A stretch of DNA of 64,000 nucleotides from an uncultured Pedosphaera sp. (lineage in GTDB: Bacteria; Verrucomicrobiota; Verrucomicrobiia; Limisphaerales; Pedosphaeraceae). The notes beneath the pieces are model-generated. The model saw nothing but the letters and a program-made list of their open reading frames with translations, ran no database searches and was not told where the DNA came from. Numbering within the stretch: the first letter of the stretch is position 1; the number at the start of each line of letters is the position of its first letter. Below are positions 41,029 to 49,967 of the stretch, in pieces. The stretch is from the NCBI GenBank assembly GCA_903918755.1, contig CAIXFN010000090.1:62001-126000 (forward strand), read 5' to 3'. A program made the position numbers and the translations under genes.

Positions 41029-42861
41029 TTACGGTTTCCGTACTTCGGTTTCCGCAGTGTCCGCATTTGACCATAGGGCATTGACGACCCCGATCAGTAC
41101 CGAACCCGCGGCCACAAAAACCACGGCGAGCATCAACGCCAACGACCAGCGGTGATAGAGCACATTGCCCACCAGAAATAAACCGGACCAGACGGTGGCA
41201 CAGCCCGCTGACCAACCCAGCAGCGCCATGGGTATGTTGTTGCGACTCGTTCCCGCCGCAACCGGCAAACCGGCCGCCCGACGGATGGGCTCCCAGCCCG
41301 GACCGAAGGGGCGCACCTTGGTGTAAAATGAGATCAAGGTGGCCTGCTCGGTTTGCGGTCCTAAAAACGCGGTGGCCACCCAGCAGACGGTCGTGACGGC
41401 GATGGTGAAAAGCAGGGCTTGGGCATCGGAAAACCCCAACCCGTGTTTTTGGGCCACCAACAGCCCGGCGGAAACGGCAAACGAACTCGCCATGGCAACA
41501 ATTTCACACCAGGCCGTGATCCGCCACCAGAACCAGCGCGCCAGGTAAAGCAATCCCGTGCCGGCGCCGATGCGGAGGATGATATCGAAGGTGTCCTTGG
41601 CCGTATCCAGGTAAAAGGTGAGGACGGCGGCGCACGCAAAAAGAAGCACCGTGGCCACCCGACCCGCCCGCACATAGTGTTGTTCCGAAGCCCCGGGATT
41701 CACAAATCGCTGATAGAAGTCGTGCACCAGATAGGAGGCGCCCCAATTGAGGTGGGTCAGGATCGTCGAGGAATTGGCGGCCAGCAAACCGCCCACCATC
41801 AGACCCACAAATCCCACGGGCAGGAATTTCAGCATTGCCGGATAGGCAATGTCATGGCCCAACAATTTGGGGTCCAGCGCCGGAAACGCCTTTTGAATGT
41901 CGGCCAATTCGGGATAAACCAGCAGCGAGCACAAGCCCACCAGGATCCAGGGCCAGGGCCGCAAAACATAATGCGCCAGGTTGAAGAAGAGCACGGCCCC
42001 CAGCGCGTCCTTTTCCGATTTGGAGGCGAGCATTCGTTGGGCGATGTAACTGCCACCACCCGGTTCCGCGCCGGGATACCACACCGCCCACCATTGGACC
42101 GCCACCGGCATGATGAAGATCATGAAGGCCAGGTTCCAGTTGTTGGTGAAATCCGGCAGCACGTTCAGGTAATGAATCACGGTTCCGTCCGGCGTGGTCC
42201 GCGGGGCGGTCAGCTTGGCCACCATCACATCCAATCCGCCCACCTGCCGCACCGCAAAATAGGCAGCGGCGATCACCGCCGTCATCTTGATGAAAAACTG
42301 AATCATATCGATGACCAGCACCCCCCAGAGGCCCGAGTGGGCGGCGAACGAGACGTTCAGAACCCCGCAAATCATCAGGGTTTGCCAGCGCTCCAACCCG
42401 AAAAGGATGCCGGCAATCTTGCACGCGGCCAGGTTGACCGAAGCCATGATCATGCAATTGAAGAAGCAACCGAGGTACACCGCGCGAAACCCGCGGACCA
42501 CGCTCGCGGACTTGCCGGAATAGCGCACCTGGTAAAACTCGAGGTCCGTCATCACGCCGGAACGGCGCCACAGCCGCGCGTAAAAGAACACGGTGGCCAT
42601 GCCGGTGAGCGTGAAAGCCCACCAGCACCAATTCCCCGCCACGCCCTGGCGCCGCACAATGTCGGTGACCAGGTTGGGCGTATCACTGCTGAACGTAGTG
42701 GCCACCATGGATAAACCTGCCAGCCACCAGGGCACGGAGCGGCCCGAAACAAAGAACTCGGAGGTGCTGCGGCCGGCCCGGCGGGCGAAAAAGAGGGCGG
42801 GAGCAAAGCAGATGAGCACACAAGCCCCGGCGATCACCCAGTCAATGAGATGCAAACTCAT
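41029..42861 (-). CDS. Sodium/solute symporter (SSS family)
   Basis: 610 residues with about 13 hydrophobic segments. Starts MSLHLIDWVIAGACVLICFA. Recognisable SSS landmarks: FFVSGRSVPWWLAGLSMVAT and TFSSDTPNLVTDIVRRQGVA, the ion-binding-type TM1/TM2 region, YQVRYSGKSASVVRGFRAVY, FMIFIMPVAVQWWAVWYPGA and the TM8-like LLAANSSTILTHLNWGASYL with the adjacent Ser/Thr residues. Substrate cannot be inferred; relatives transport sugars, amino acids, nucleosides or solutes. It is divergent from mpl with only 132 bp between starts. C-terminal segments are less conserved. Confidence 0.9.
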   Translation of the reverse strand: MSLHLIDWVIAGACVLICFAPALFFARRAGRSTSEFFVSGRSVPWWLAGLSMVATTFSSDTPNLVTDIVRRQGVAGNWCWWAFTLTGMATVFFYARLWRRSGVMTDLEFYQVRYSGKSASVVRGFRAVYLGCFFNCMIMASVNLAACKIAGILFGLERWQTLMICGVLNVSFAAHSGLWGVLVIDMIQFFIKMTAVIAAAYFAVRQVGGLDVMVAKLTAPRTTPDGTVIHYLNVLPDFTNNWNLAFMIFIMPVAVQWWAVWYPGAEPGGGSYIAQRMLASKSEKDALGAVLFFNLAHYVLRPWPWILVGLCSLLVYPELADIQKAFPALDPKLLGHDIAYPAMLKFLPVGFVGLMVGGLLAANSSTILTHLNWGASYLVHDFYQRFVNPGASEQHYVRAGRVATVLLFACAAVLTFYLDTAKDTFDIILRIGAGTGLLYLARWFWWRITAWCEIVAMASSFAVSAGLLVAQKHGLGFSDAQALLFTIAVTTVCWVATAFLGPQTEQATLISFYTKVRPFGPGWEPIRRAAGLPVAAGTSRNNIPMALLGWSAGCATVWSGLFLVGNVLYHRWSLALMLAVVFVAAGSVLIGVVNALWSNADTAETEVRKP

Positions 42862-42993
42862 GCCGCGATTAAAGTTACTTTAAGCGCGTTTGACCAGCCT
42901 GCGCTGGGCGGAAATGCGCCCCGCGGAATTCCTTTCAATTATCCTTGGACCCCGCGGCGATTCCTGCTTTCCTGCTGGTCAGACTTTCTAATT

Positions 42994-44394
42994 ATGTTCG
43001 CAGGCATTCGTTCGGTTCATTTTGTCGGTATTGGCGGTACGGCCATGGCTTCCGTCGCGGTCGCCATGCAGGAAAAGGGTGTTTTGGTCACCGGCTCGGA
43101 CCAGAACGTATATCCTCCCATGTCCACCTTTCTGGCAGAGCGCAAAATCGAGGTGATGCTCGGTTACGCCGAGCCCAACCTGGCCCACAAGCCCGACCTG
43201 GTGGTCATCGGCAACGCCATCTCCCGCGGCAATCCCGAGGTGGAATATGTCCTCGACAAGAAATTGCGTTATTGCTCGCTGCCGGAGCTATTGAAGGAAT
43301 TTTTCATCCGCGGCAAACGCTCCCTGGTGGTCACCGGCACTCACGGCAAGACCACCACCACTTCGCTGCTGGCGTGGGTGTTCGAGCACAACGGCCTTAA
43401 CCCCAGCTATCTCATTGGGGGTATTCCCACCAATTTTGGGCAGGGTGCCCGGTTCACCGACAGTGAGTGGTTCATCATTGAGGGCGACGAATACGACACC
43501 GCGTTTTTTGACAAACGCAGCAAATTTGTCCATTACCAGCCGGAAGTCGCCATCATCAACAATCTGGAATTTGATCACGCCGACATCTTCGAGAATCTGG
43601 CTGCCATCCAACTGGCGTTCAAACGGTTCATCAATCTCATCCCCCGCAACGGGCAATTGCTGGCCAACGGAGATGACCCGAACCTGGCCCCTTTGTTGAA
43701 CGTCACGCATTGCCCGGTCAAGCGGTTCGGATTGGGTGCGGAAAATGCCTGGCACGCGTTCAATCTCACGCTCGCCCCCACCGTGACGGAATTTGAAATA
43801 CCGAGCTTCAAGTTCCGGCTGGGCTTGCTGGGCGAACTCAACGTCCGCAACGCCTTGGGCGTTGTGGCGTGCGCCCGCCATTGCGGTCTGAAGAACAACC
43901 AGATCCAGTCGGCGTTCGATACCTTCAAGGGCATCAAGCGCCGGCTCGAAGTGCGCGGGATCAGCGGCGGGGTCACGGTGGTGGACGACTTCGGCCATCA
44001 CCCCACCGCGATCCGCGAAACGCTCCGGGCGCTCCGGGTCAAATTCGCCTCCCAAAAGATCTGGGCCATTTTTGAACCCCGCACCAACACCACCCGTCGC
44101 AACGTCTTCCAGACGGAATTGGCCGCGTCCTTCGCCGAGGCGGACGAAGTGGTGATTGCCCAGGTCGCCCGGCTGGAATTACTCCCCGCGAACGAACGCC
44201 TGGATCCCGCGCGGCTCATGCAGGATTTGAAAGCCAACGGCAGGAACGCTGCCTACCTGCCCACCGTGGAGTCCATCGTGGATCATGTTGCCAAAACCGT
44301 CGAAGGTGGCGATGTGGTCTGTGTGTTCAGCAACGGCGGTTTCGGCAACATCCACGCCAAGCTGCTGGATCGCTTCGGACACGCGCGCCGCTGA
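42994..44394 (+). CDS. mpl: UDP-N-acetylmuramate:L-alanyl-gamma-D-glutamyl-meso-diaminopimelate ligase
   Basis: 466 residues from ATG at 42994 (longer frames to 42850 overlap the divergent gene region). Mpl reuses recycled murein tripeptide. Motifs: IRSVHFVGIGGTAMASVAVA nucleotide fold, ATP loop GTHGKTTTT (115-123), EGDEYDTAFFDKRSKFVHYQ (a Mpl hallmark that separates it from MurC), NNLEFDHADIFENLAAIQLA, GVVACARHCG, RLEVRGISGGVTVVDDFGHH PTAI and EPRTNTTRRNVFQTELAASF. Length is as usual. It indicates an active peptidoglycan recycling route. Confidence 0.94.
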   Translation: MFAGIRSVHFVGIGGTAMASVAVAMQEKGVLVTGSDQNVYPPMSTFLAERKIEVMLGYAEPNLAHKPDLVVIGNAISRGNPEVEYVLDKKLRYCSLPELLKEFFIRGKRSLVVTGTHGKTTTTSLLAWVFEHNGLNPSYLIGGIPTNFGQGARFTDSEWFIIEGDEYDTAFFDKRSKFVHYQPEVAIINNLEFDHADIFENLAAIQLAFKRFINLIPRNGQLLANGDDPNLAPLLNVTHCPVKRFGLGAENAWHAFNLTLAPTVTEFEIPSFKFRLGLLGELNVRNALGVVACARHCGLKNNQIQSAFDTFKGIKRRLEVRGISGGVTVVDDFGHHPTAIRETLRALRVKFASQKIWAIFEPRTNTTRRNVFQTELAASFAEADEVVIAQVARLELLPANERLDPARLMQDLKANGRNAAYLPTVESIVDHVAKTVEGGDVVCVFSNGGFGNIHAKLLDRFGHARR

Positions 44395-44427
44395 GCCAGC
44401 CGCTCACCCGCCGGCGCGCGAACAATC

Positions 44428-44907
44428 CTAGCGCCGGACCGAGTCCGGTCCGCTGGAAGGTGGTGAATTCTGCTCGCTGGCTTCCCGCTCCAAAAAGCGG
44501 CTGATCTGCCAGATCAGCGCACCCACGATGGAGAGCGCCACCGTGGCCAGGGAAAGTCCGATGGCGATATCCGGAAGTTTCTCCACCGGCATGAAGCGTA
44601 GTGGGTAGAGAAATCCCACCAATCCCACCGCGAGCACAATCGGGGACAGCAGTCGCAGCGGATTGCGCCGGCCCGGTCCCCGTCCGCGCAACGCCACCAT
44701 CCAGGCGCCCGTGGTGAGCCCCGCTCCCGCCAGAAAAGCCACCGCAGTGCCACCGGACACGGTAAAGGACCAACCGGAGGCATCCACCCGCAGCGTTTGC
44801 AGGAGGGCAAACATGAAGCCAAAGCTGATGGCGGTTCCCACCACCATCACCCGCACCAGATCCCGTTCGTGTTTGGTTGCGACAGTCGTATTCACGCCTC
44901 GCAACAT
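44428..44907 (-). CDS. Four-helix membrane protein of unknown function
   Basis: 159 residues from ATG at 44907, MLRGVNTTVATKHERDLVRV. A longer frame reaches 45630 but it runs antisense through polX and is rejected. Four hydrophobic helices: VVGTAISFGFMFALLQTL, GGTAVAFLAGAGLTTGAWMV, LLSPIVLAVGLVGFLYPLRF and IAIGLSLATVALSIVGALIW. The C-terminal 25 residues are polar. No family is recognised. It converges on mpl with 33 bp between stops and faces polX across a 108-bp gap. Confidence 0.65.
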   Translation of the reverse strand: MLRGVNTTVATKHERDLVRVMVVGTAISFGFMFALLQTLRVDASGWSFTVSGGTAVAFLAGAGLTTGAWMVALRGRGPGRRNPLRLLSPIVLAVGLVGFLYPLRFMPVEKLPDIAIGLSLATVALSIVGALIWQISRFLEREASEQNSPPSSGPDSVRR

Positions 44908-45015
44908 CGCCCCAATTCCGGCCCCCGTCAACGCCGCAAAGCGGTCCCCGGGGGGCGAAAGGTCACCGCAAATTTGTAAACTTGCACTCCGCGCCACACC
45001 CCGCATATTTGCCCC

Positions 45016-46767
45016 ATGGACAAAGATCAGGTCGCGGACATTCTGACGGAAATTGGCGTTCTGCTTGAACTGAAGGGCGAAAACCCCTTCAAGACTCGCG
45101 CCTATACCAACGCCGCCCGGACCTTGGAGTCGCTGACGGAACCGCTGGCCACGCTGGTGGCGGAGGACCGGTTGGGCACCATCAAGGGCATCGGGGATGC
45201 TCTCCAACAGAAGATCACCGAACTGGTCACCACCGGCAAACTGCCGTACTACGAAGAGTTGAAGGCTTCCCTGCCTCCCGGGCTGATGGAGATGCTGCAA
45301 ATTCCCGGCGTGGGCCCCAAGAAGGTCAAAGCGCTGTACGACCAACTGGGCCTCAAGAGCGTCCCTGACTTGGAGGCGGCCTGCCGCGCCGGTCAAATCG
45401 CCAGCCTCGCAGGGTTTGGCGAGAAGACGCAGGCGAAGATTTTGGAAGGCATCCAGTTCCGCCGCACTTATGCCTCCCGCCACCTCCTTGTCGCCGGAAT
45501 CAAAGCCGCCGATCCCCTGCTCGAAGCCTTGCGCGAGCATCCCGATGTGATCCGTTGCGGAACGGCGGGCAGTTTGCGGCGGTCCAAAGAAGTGATTGGC
45601 GACGTCGATTTCCTCGCTTCCTCCAAACATCCGTCACATGTGCTGGATTATTTCGTGAGCCAGCCCGGAGTCATTAGCGTCAGCGCCAAAGGTGACACGA
45701 AGGCCTCGGTGATTTTGACCGGCGGCATACAGGCAGACCTGCGGGTCGTCAGTGATGTCGAATACCCGTTCGCTCTGGCCTATTTCACCGGCAGCAAGGA
45801 ACACAATATCGTGATGCGCCAGCGGGCCATCCAGCGCGGACTCCGGTTAAATGAGTATGGTTTGTTTCGCTCGGCGGAGGAAACCCGGGATCCTGCCCTG
45901 CGGGTGGAATGCCGGACGGAAGAAGAGATTTATGCCGCGCTTGACCTGGCTTTCATTCCACCCGAACTGCGCGAGGATCATGGCGAATTTGCCGCCGCGG
46001 AAGGCCCCGGATTTCCCCGCTTGATTGAATGGTCGGACTTGCGTGGGTCCCTGCATAATCACTCAACCTATAGCGATGGCCACGATTCCTTGGAAGCCAT
46101 TGCCACCCACATCCAGGAACTGGGATGTGATTACTGGGCGGTTACCGATCATTCCAAATCCTCCGTCCAAGCCCGCGGGCTTGACCCCGCCCGGCTCCGG
46201 GAGGAAATCTCCCAAATCAAGACCATCAATCAAAAGCTCGCCGATGAAGGTGAGGATTTCCGGCTCCTTTCCGGTACGGAGGTGGATATCCTGAAAGATC
46301 GACTGGATTTCGATGATGATTTGCTGAGTGAACTGGAGGTGGTGGTCGCAAGTCTGCATGCTGGTTTTTCTGCGGATGAGGCGGAGAACACCAAACGCAT
46401 CATCCGGGCGGCGGAAAATCCGTTCGTCCACATGCTGGGCCATCTCACGGGCCGCCTGCTCCTGGAGCGCGAGCCCTACAAAGTCAACCAGCAGGCCGTC
46501 ATCGACGCCTGCGCCGAAACCGGCACCTGGATTGAGCTGAACGCCAATCCGCGGCGCTTTGACATGGATTGGCGGCTCTGGCCCTACGCCAAATCAAAAG
46601 GGGTCAAGTGCGTCATCAATTGCGACGCCCACCGGATGGAGCATGCCGGTTACCTCCGTCTGGGTGCCGGCATGGCCCGCAAGGGCTGGCTCACCAAAGC
46701 CGATATCATCAATACCCTGCCGCTTTCCCAATTGCGCAAGGCGTTGCAATGGAAGCGCTCCCGGTGA
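45016..46767 (+). CDS. polX: DNA polymerase/3'-5' exonuclease PolX
   Basis: 583 residues. Domain order: 8-kDa-type N-terminal HhH region (MDKDQVADILTEIGVLLELK, LGTIKGIGDALQQKITELVT, LQIPGVGPKKVKALYDQLGL), nucleotidyltransferase palm (HPDVIRCGTAGSLRRSKEVI GDVDFLASS, with the catalytic GS..R...GDVD), then a C-terminal PHP domain (LRGSLHNHSTYSDGHDSLEA, YWAVTDHSKSSVQARGLDPA, LSGTEVDIL, PFVHMLGHLTGR, CVINCDAHRMEH). The PHP part gives the 3'-5' exonuclease, the palm a gap-filling polymerase for base excision repair. Family length (about 570) fits. Start at 45016 lies close to the divergent membrane gene. Confidence 0.95.
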   Translation: MDKDQVADILTEIGVLLELKGENPFKTRAYTNAARTLESLTEPLATLVAEDRLGTIKGIGDALQQKITELVTTGKLPYYEELKASLPPGLMEMLQIPGVGPKKVKALYDQLGLKSVPDLEAACRAGQIASLAGFGEKTQAKILEGIQFRRTYASRHLLVAGIKAADPLLEALREHPDVIRCGTAGSLRRSKEVIGDVDFLASSKHPSHVLDYFVSQPGVISVSAKGDTKASVILTGGIQADLRVVSDVEYPFALAYFTGSKEHNIVMRQRAIQRGLRLNEYGLFRSAEETRDPALRVECRTEEEIYAALDLAFIPPELREDHGEFAAAEGPGFPRLIEWSDLRGSLHNHSTYSDGHDSLEAIATHIQELGCDYWAVTDHSKSSVQARGLDPARLREEISQIKTINQKLADEGEDFRLLSGTEVDILKDRLDFDDDLLSELEVVVASLHAGFSADEAENTKRIIRAAENPFVHMLGHLTGRLLLEREPYKVNQQAVIDACAETGTWIELNANPRRFDMDWRLWPYAKSKGVKCVINCDAHRMEHAGYLRLGAGMARKGWLTKADIINTLPLSQLRKALQWKRSR

Positions 46768-46811
46768 CCGGCTGACGCCCTCGACGCGCCCGGAATCGGG
46801 CGGGTCAGCCA

Positions 46812-48098
46812 CTACTGAAAACTGTGCAGGAACCGATCCATGCCGCGCAGGAAAGTACTATTTGGCCCGGGATCATAAAGATCCGACTTGGTCCGCTCGA
46901 GGTCGAACTGCATCAGAATGCCAAGGCTTTGTCCCCCACGATTTCCGTCCCGGATGGCATCAAATCCGTAGGAATATCCGGCGAAAACCTGCCAGGCCTT
47001 GGAGCTGGAGCGGTACGTAATCCCGCCGCCAATCCCCGAGTTCCAACTGTTCGGCTGCTCGGTCCCCGGCAGATAATCGACGTACGCTGTCGTGGCCACG
47101 AGTGTGAGCGCCCAGCGTTTGCGGTGGTCCAAGGGAAGGTAGTACGTGCCATTGATCAGGGCGAAACGGTTGGCGCTGAATTCCTGGTAAAAATACCCCG
47201 GCAGGGTCAGGGGAAATTCCGACGCCAGCGGGAGCACGCCCCCGATCCGGTAGGCGCTGAAACGATCCGGCCGGGCACTCACCCCGGCGGTCACGCTGAC
47301 CATGAAATTGTGCTGGGATTCTGGTAGCGTGTAAGCTAGGAGCGCGCGGCCCCATAACAAATGCGTACCCGCCTCGACCTTCCGGTCATTGGCAAACCCA
47401 TACGTGCCGGGATTCGGGCGAAACCGACCCTCATACCAGGCCGATAATTCCATTCCCAAATCCGGTGCCAGCAGGGGTTCCTTGCCTCCCCAACGCAAAC
47501 CGGTGCGCACGTTGAAGCTGGTTTGGTCCGTGGTGAGCACAAATGAACTGACGGTGGTCCTGTCCCGCTCATAAAATGATTGGGCCACCTCGCCGCGCAA
47601 GACTCCGTTCAGTGGTATGAGTTGCCCCGGATTGAACAAATGGTAAAGGTTCAGGGAAACGTTACCCCCATGCCCAGTGAATGATTCTCCGGGAATGAAC
47701 TGGCCCTGGCGGTATTCGTAATAGCTCTCGGCGAAACCACCGCCCGCCAGTCCCAATCCCAAATCGGTATTCGGTCCCAAGGCTTCCCTGATCCCCAGTT
47801 CTGAATCAACATAAACGGGCGCCACGGCCAGACGCAGGGTCAGGTTCGTTTTCAGAAAACCCGGCTGGTTGTAGTAATAGTAGGCGTACCCGGGAATGGG
47901 AGAATGACCTTCCAAAGATTGGTTGTAGCCCAACTGGAAAAGTTCCCGCTTGATCGGGTCAATTTGCGCTGACCCGGTCAAAGGCAGCATGCCAGGCAGG
48001 AGAAGAGCCAAGAGCAGAAGTAGGCGGTTTTTGGCCACCTGGGAGTATAATTGAAGATTGGTTGGATTGCAATTAAGCCATGATCGCTTGTGCAGCAC
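46812..48098 (-). CDS. Outer-membrane beta-barrel-like protein
   Basis: 428 residues. A signal-like stretch (LLLLLALLLPGMLPLTGSAQ, near 26-45) follows a long N-terminus; an internal GTG at 48038 would give a better signal position. The rest alternates short polar and hydrophobic strands with aromatic belts typical of a barrel: GFLKTNLTLRLAVAPVYVDS, GGNVSLNLYHLFNPGQLIPL, NFMVSVTAGVSARPDRFSAY, ALINGTYYLPLDHRKRWALT and KAWQVFAGYSYGFDAIRDG. It ends in a Phe-X-terminal residue pattern (HSFQ). Family not identified. It converges on polX with 44 bp between stops that hold a GGCTGAC/GTCAGCC dyad. Confidence 0.7.
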   Translation of the reverse strand: MLHKRSWLNCNPTNLQLYSQVAKNRLLLLLALLLPGMLPLTGSAQIDPIKRELFQLGYNQSLEGHSPIPGYAYYYYNQPGFLKTNLTLRLAVAPVYVDSELGIREALGPNTDLGLGLAGGGFAESYYEYRQGQFIPGESFTGHGGNVSLNLYHLFNPGQLIPLNGVLRGEVAQSFYERDRTTVSSFVLTTDQTSFNVRTGLRWGGKEPLLAPDLGMELSAWYEGRFRPNPGTYGFANDRKVEAGTHLLWGRALLAYTLPESQHNFMVSVTAGVSARPDRFSAYRIGGVLPLASEFPLTLPGYFYQEFSANRFALINGTYYLPLDHRKRWALTLVATTAYVDYLPGTEQPNSWNSGIGGGITYRSSSKAWQVFAGYSYGFDAIRDGNRGGQSLGILMQFDLERTKSDLYDPGPNSTFLRGMDRFLHSFQ

Positions 48099-48194
48099 AC
48101 AAGCGAAGGAGACCTTTGATTGAACGACAACCTTACCGACACGCGCGACCGAACCCGGCCAATTTTGCAGCGGTTCCGCGGCGTCGCCCAGCTG

Positions 48195-48647
48195 CTACGG
48201 GAACCGCAGGCGATAGAACAAACTGCCAGCGGTAATCGGATTCGTCACGTAATTGACGCCGCTAAACGCAGTAGGAGGAGGTGTTACTGGTGTCCAGCCA
48301 CCAGTAACAGCCAGATCGGGCTTGCTTTCCAAAGTGAAATTGCCGGCGCTGACTGCCCAGGACAAAACCACCGAATTGCCGGTCACATTCATATTCAAGG
48401 TGGGGGAGCCCGGGGTCGAAACCACCGATAGCAAACTCCAAAACCCTCCGGTGATCGAATAACTGCCCCCACTCATCGCCCCGGCATCTGCCTGACCGAT
48501 TGTGCCACTGACGGAGTAATTGCCCCCTGTGCTGGTGCCACCGCCACCACCGACTTTGTACCAGTCGATGCTATAGTTCTGCGCTCGCAATGTTGACGGA
48601 AGCGCAAGGCTTCCCAAAAACAAAAAAGTCAGAATGGCACGCTTCAT
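48195..48647 (-). CDS. Small secreted beta-repeat protein
   Basis: 150 residues from ATG at 48647, MKRAILTFLFLGSLALPSTL as signal peptide. The core motif YSIDWYKVGGGGGTSTGGNY then SVSGTIGQADAGAMSGGSYS and ITGGFWSLLSV is a family often seen many times in Verrucomicrobia and Planctomycetes genomes, usually as short secreted proteins or as tails of larger ones. The second half (LNMNVTGNSVVLSWAVSAGN and FTLESKPDLAVTGGWTPVTP) ends FYRLRFP, as in the giant proteins. Role unknown. It precedes nothing else on its strand for 96 bp. Confidence 0.75.
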   Translation of the reverse strand: MKRAILTFLFLGSLALPSTLRAQNYSIDWYKVGGGGGTSTGGNYSVSGTIGQADAGAMSGGSYSITGGFWSLLSVVSTPGSPTLNMNVTGNSVVLSWAVSAGNFTLESKPDLAVTGGWTPVTPPPTAFSGVNYVTNPITAGSLFYRLRFP

Positions 48648-48787
48648 GATTTTATAATCTGCCAGGCGAATTAGACTGTCAACTCCAATCAATCCAACAG
48701 TTGATTCTTTATCGATAACTTATTCATTACGATTGGCAAATCCGGTTTAGTCCCGGCAGATTTATGACGCCAAAGACCGGGTGAAAC

Positions 48788-49318
48788 TCAAGGCAGCGTG
48801 GCAATCGCAAATTGTGCGGCCTTGCGCACATCACTTTCCAGCAGGGCCATTTCGCGCTCCAACGGCCCCAGCACGGCAGCGGGCCCCACCTGCGCCATTC
48901 GTTTGCCCGCCTGAAGTGTGTTTTGGCTCACGGTCGCCAGCACAAAACTCGTTGGCGCTTCCTCCCGGACCAATTCCCGGTTGGCCACCCGGGGCATAAA
49001 CCACCAAACCAGCCCAGCCACCGCTAGCATTGCCAATGCCGGACGGAGGAAAGCGAGGCCGTAAATTGGCCGGAGGAAACTCTCCGGTTGGGGCCGGTTG
49101 GAGGCCTGCCGGACTGACCGCATCACCGAGCTGTGCAAACCCGGGGGCGTGGCCGGGCTTGGCACCGGTTGCCGGAGTTGCGCATCCAAGTGCTCCAAAG
49201 CTCGGGCAAAATCTTCGTCTTCAGGCGCACTCCCCGGCCGCGACGCCTCCCGCTGGGCCAACCCGGAATGCTCATCCCGCGCGCACGAAATCTTGTAGTT
49301 TTTCCACCAGGTTTTCAT
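48788..49318 (-). CDS. Probable anti-sigma factor or membrane-anchored regulator
   Basis: 176 residues; last gene of an operon after an ECF sigma factor with a 9-bp gap. Polar N-terminal about 90 residues, then one membrane segment (PALAMLAVAGLVWWFMPRVA), then a periplasmic-like part (ANRELVREEAPTSFVLATVS) ending IATLP. This layout and the adjacency suggest it holds the sigma factor at the membrane, but it lacks a recognised zinc-finger (HXXXCXXC) motif. Part of the N-terminus has CAR-type residues (ISCARDEHSG). Confidence 0.7.
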   Translation of the reverse strand: MKTWWKNYKISCARDEHSGLAQREASRPGSAPEDEDFARALEHLDAQLRQPVPSPATPPGLHSSVMRSVRQASNRPQPESFLRPIYGLAFLRPALAMLAVAGLVWWFMPRVANRELVREEAPTSFVLATVSQNTLQAGKRMAQVGPAAVLGPLEREMALLESDVRKAAQFAIATLP

Positions 49319-49327
49319 AGTTCCACC

Positions 49328-49957
49328 TCAACTCGTCAGGTTTTGGGAAAAGACATGGGTTTTCGGTGCCCCGCTCGCGTTCGGATGGACCGTTCGTTTT
49401 GGTTGCTCGTTACGTTCAAGCACCTCCACCAGCCGCGCCCGCGCCCGAAAAAGGATCACTTTCACATGCACGCGGGTCAAACCGAGAACGCGGGCAATTT
49501 CCTCCACGCTCAAATCCTCCCGATATTTCAACCAAAGCGCTTGAAATTGACTCTCACCAAGCACCGCGCGCGCGATATTCCACACCCGGACGCTTTCTTC
49601 CACCCGTTCGACCAGGCGCCCCGGATCATCCTCATCAATGGGCTCCGTCACGACCACCGCCCTGGCCGCCGCCCGGCCCCGCGCCCGGAAATGATCAATT
49701 TGTTTCCGGCGCGCGATGGTGAATACCCAGGTGGCAAAGGAACGGGAACATTCAAACCGCGCCAGATTCTGGTACGCCGCCACCAAGGTCTCCTGCACCA
49801 GATCCGCGGCATCATTTTCGTTTTGCGTTCCCTGCACCAAAAACCGAAACAAACGCCCCTCAAAGCGACTGACGAGCTCCTCGAAAGCCGGCAAGGAACC
49901 AGCCTGCGCCAGGCGGGCCAGTTCCTCGTCGTTGTTAATGGGGACGGGTTCGGTCAC
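49328..49957 (-). CDS. ECF-type RNA polymerase sigma factor
   Basis: 209 residues. Region 2: EELVSRFEGRLFRFLVQGTQ, NENDAADLVQETLVAAYQNL and RSFATWVFTIARRKQIDHFR. Region 4: ARAVLGESQFQALWLKYRED, LSVEEIARVLGLTRVHVKVI LFRARARL. It is an extracytoplasmic-function factor. It is 10 bp downstream of the gene at 49968-50975 and just upstream of the anti-sigma candidate, as in a typical sigma/anti-sigma pair; the secreted protein may be part of the same envelope response. Target promoters cannot be read here. Confidence 0.93.
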   Translation of the reverse strand: MTEPVPINNDEELARLAQAGSLPAFEELVSRFEGRLFRFLVQGTQNENDAADLVQETLVAAYQNLARFECSRSFATWVFTIARRKQIDHFRARGRAAARAVVVTEPIDEDDPGRLVERVEESVRVWNIARAVLGESQFQALWLKYREDLSVEEIARVLGLTRVHVKVILFRARARLVEVLERNEQPKRTVHPNASGAPKTHVFSQNLTS

Positions 49958-49967
49958 CGGTGGTCCT

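Noticed and set aside
44908-45630. N-terminal extension of the membrane protein at 44428
   Set aside because: It runs antisense through the start of polX; the 159-residue form gives a clean four-helix protein.
46768-46811. Bidirectional terminator between polX and the barrel gene
   Set aside because: A GGCTGAC/GTCAGCC dyad exists, but there is no T-tract on either side, so termination cannot be claimed.
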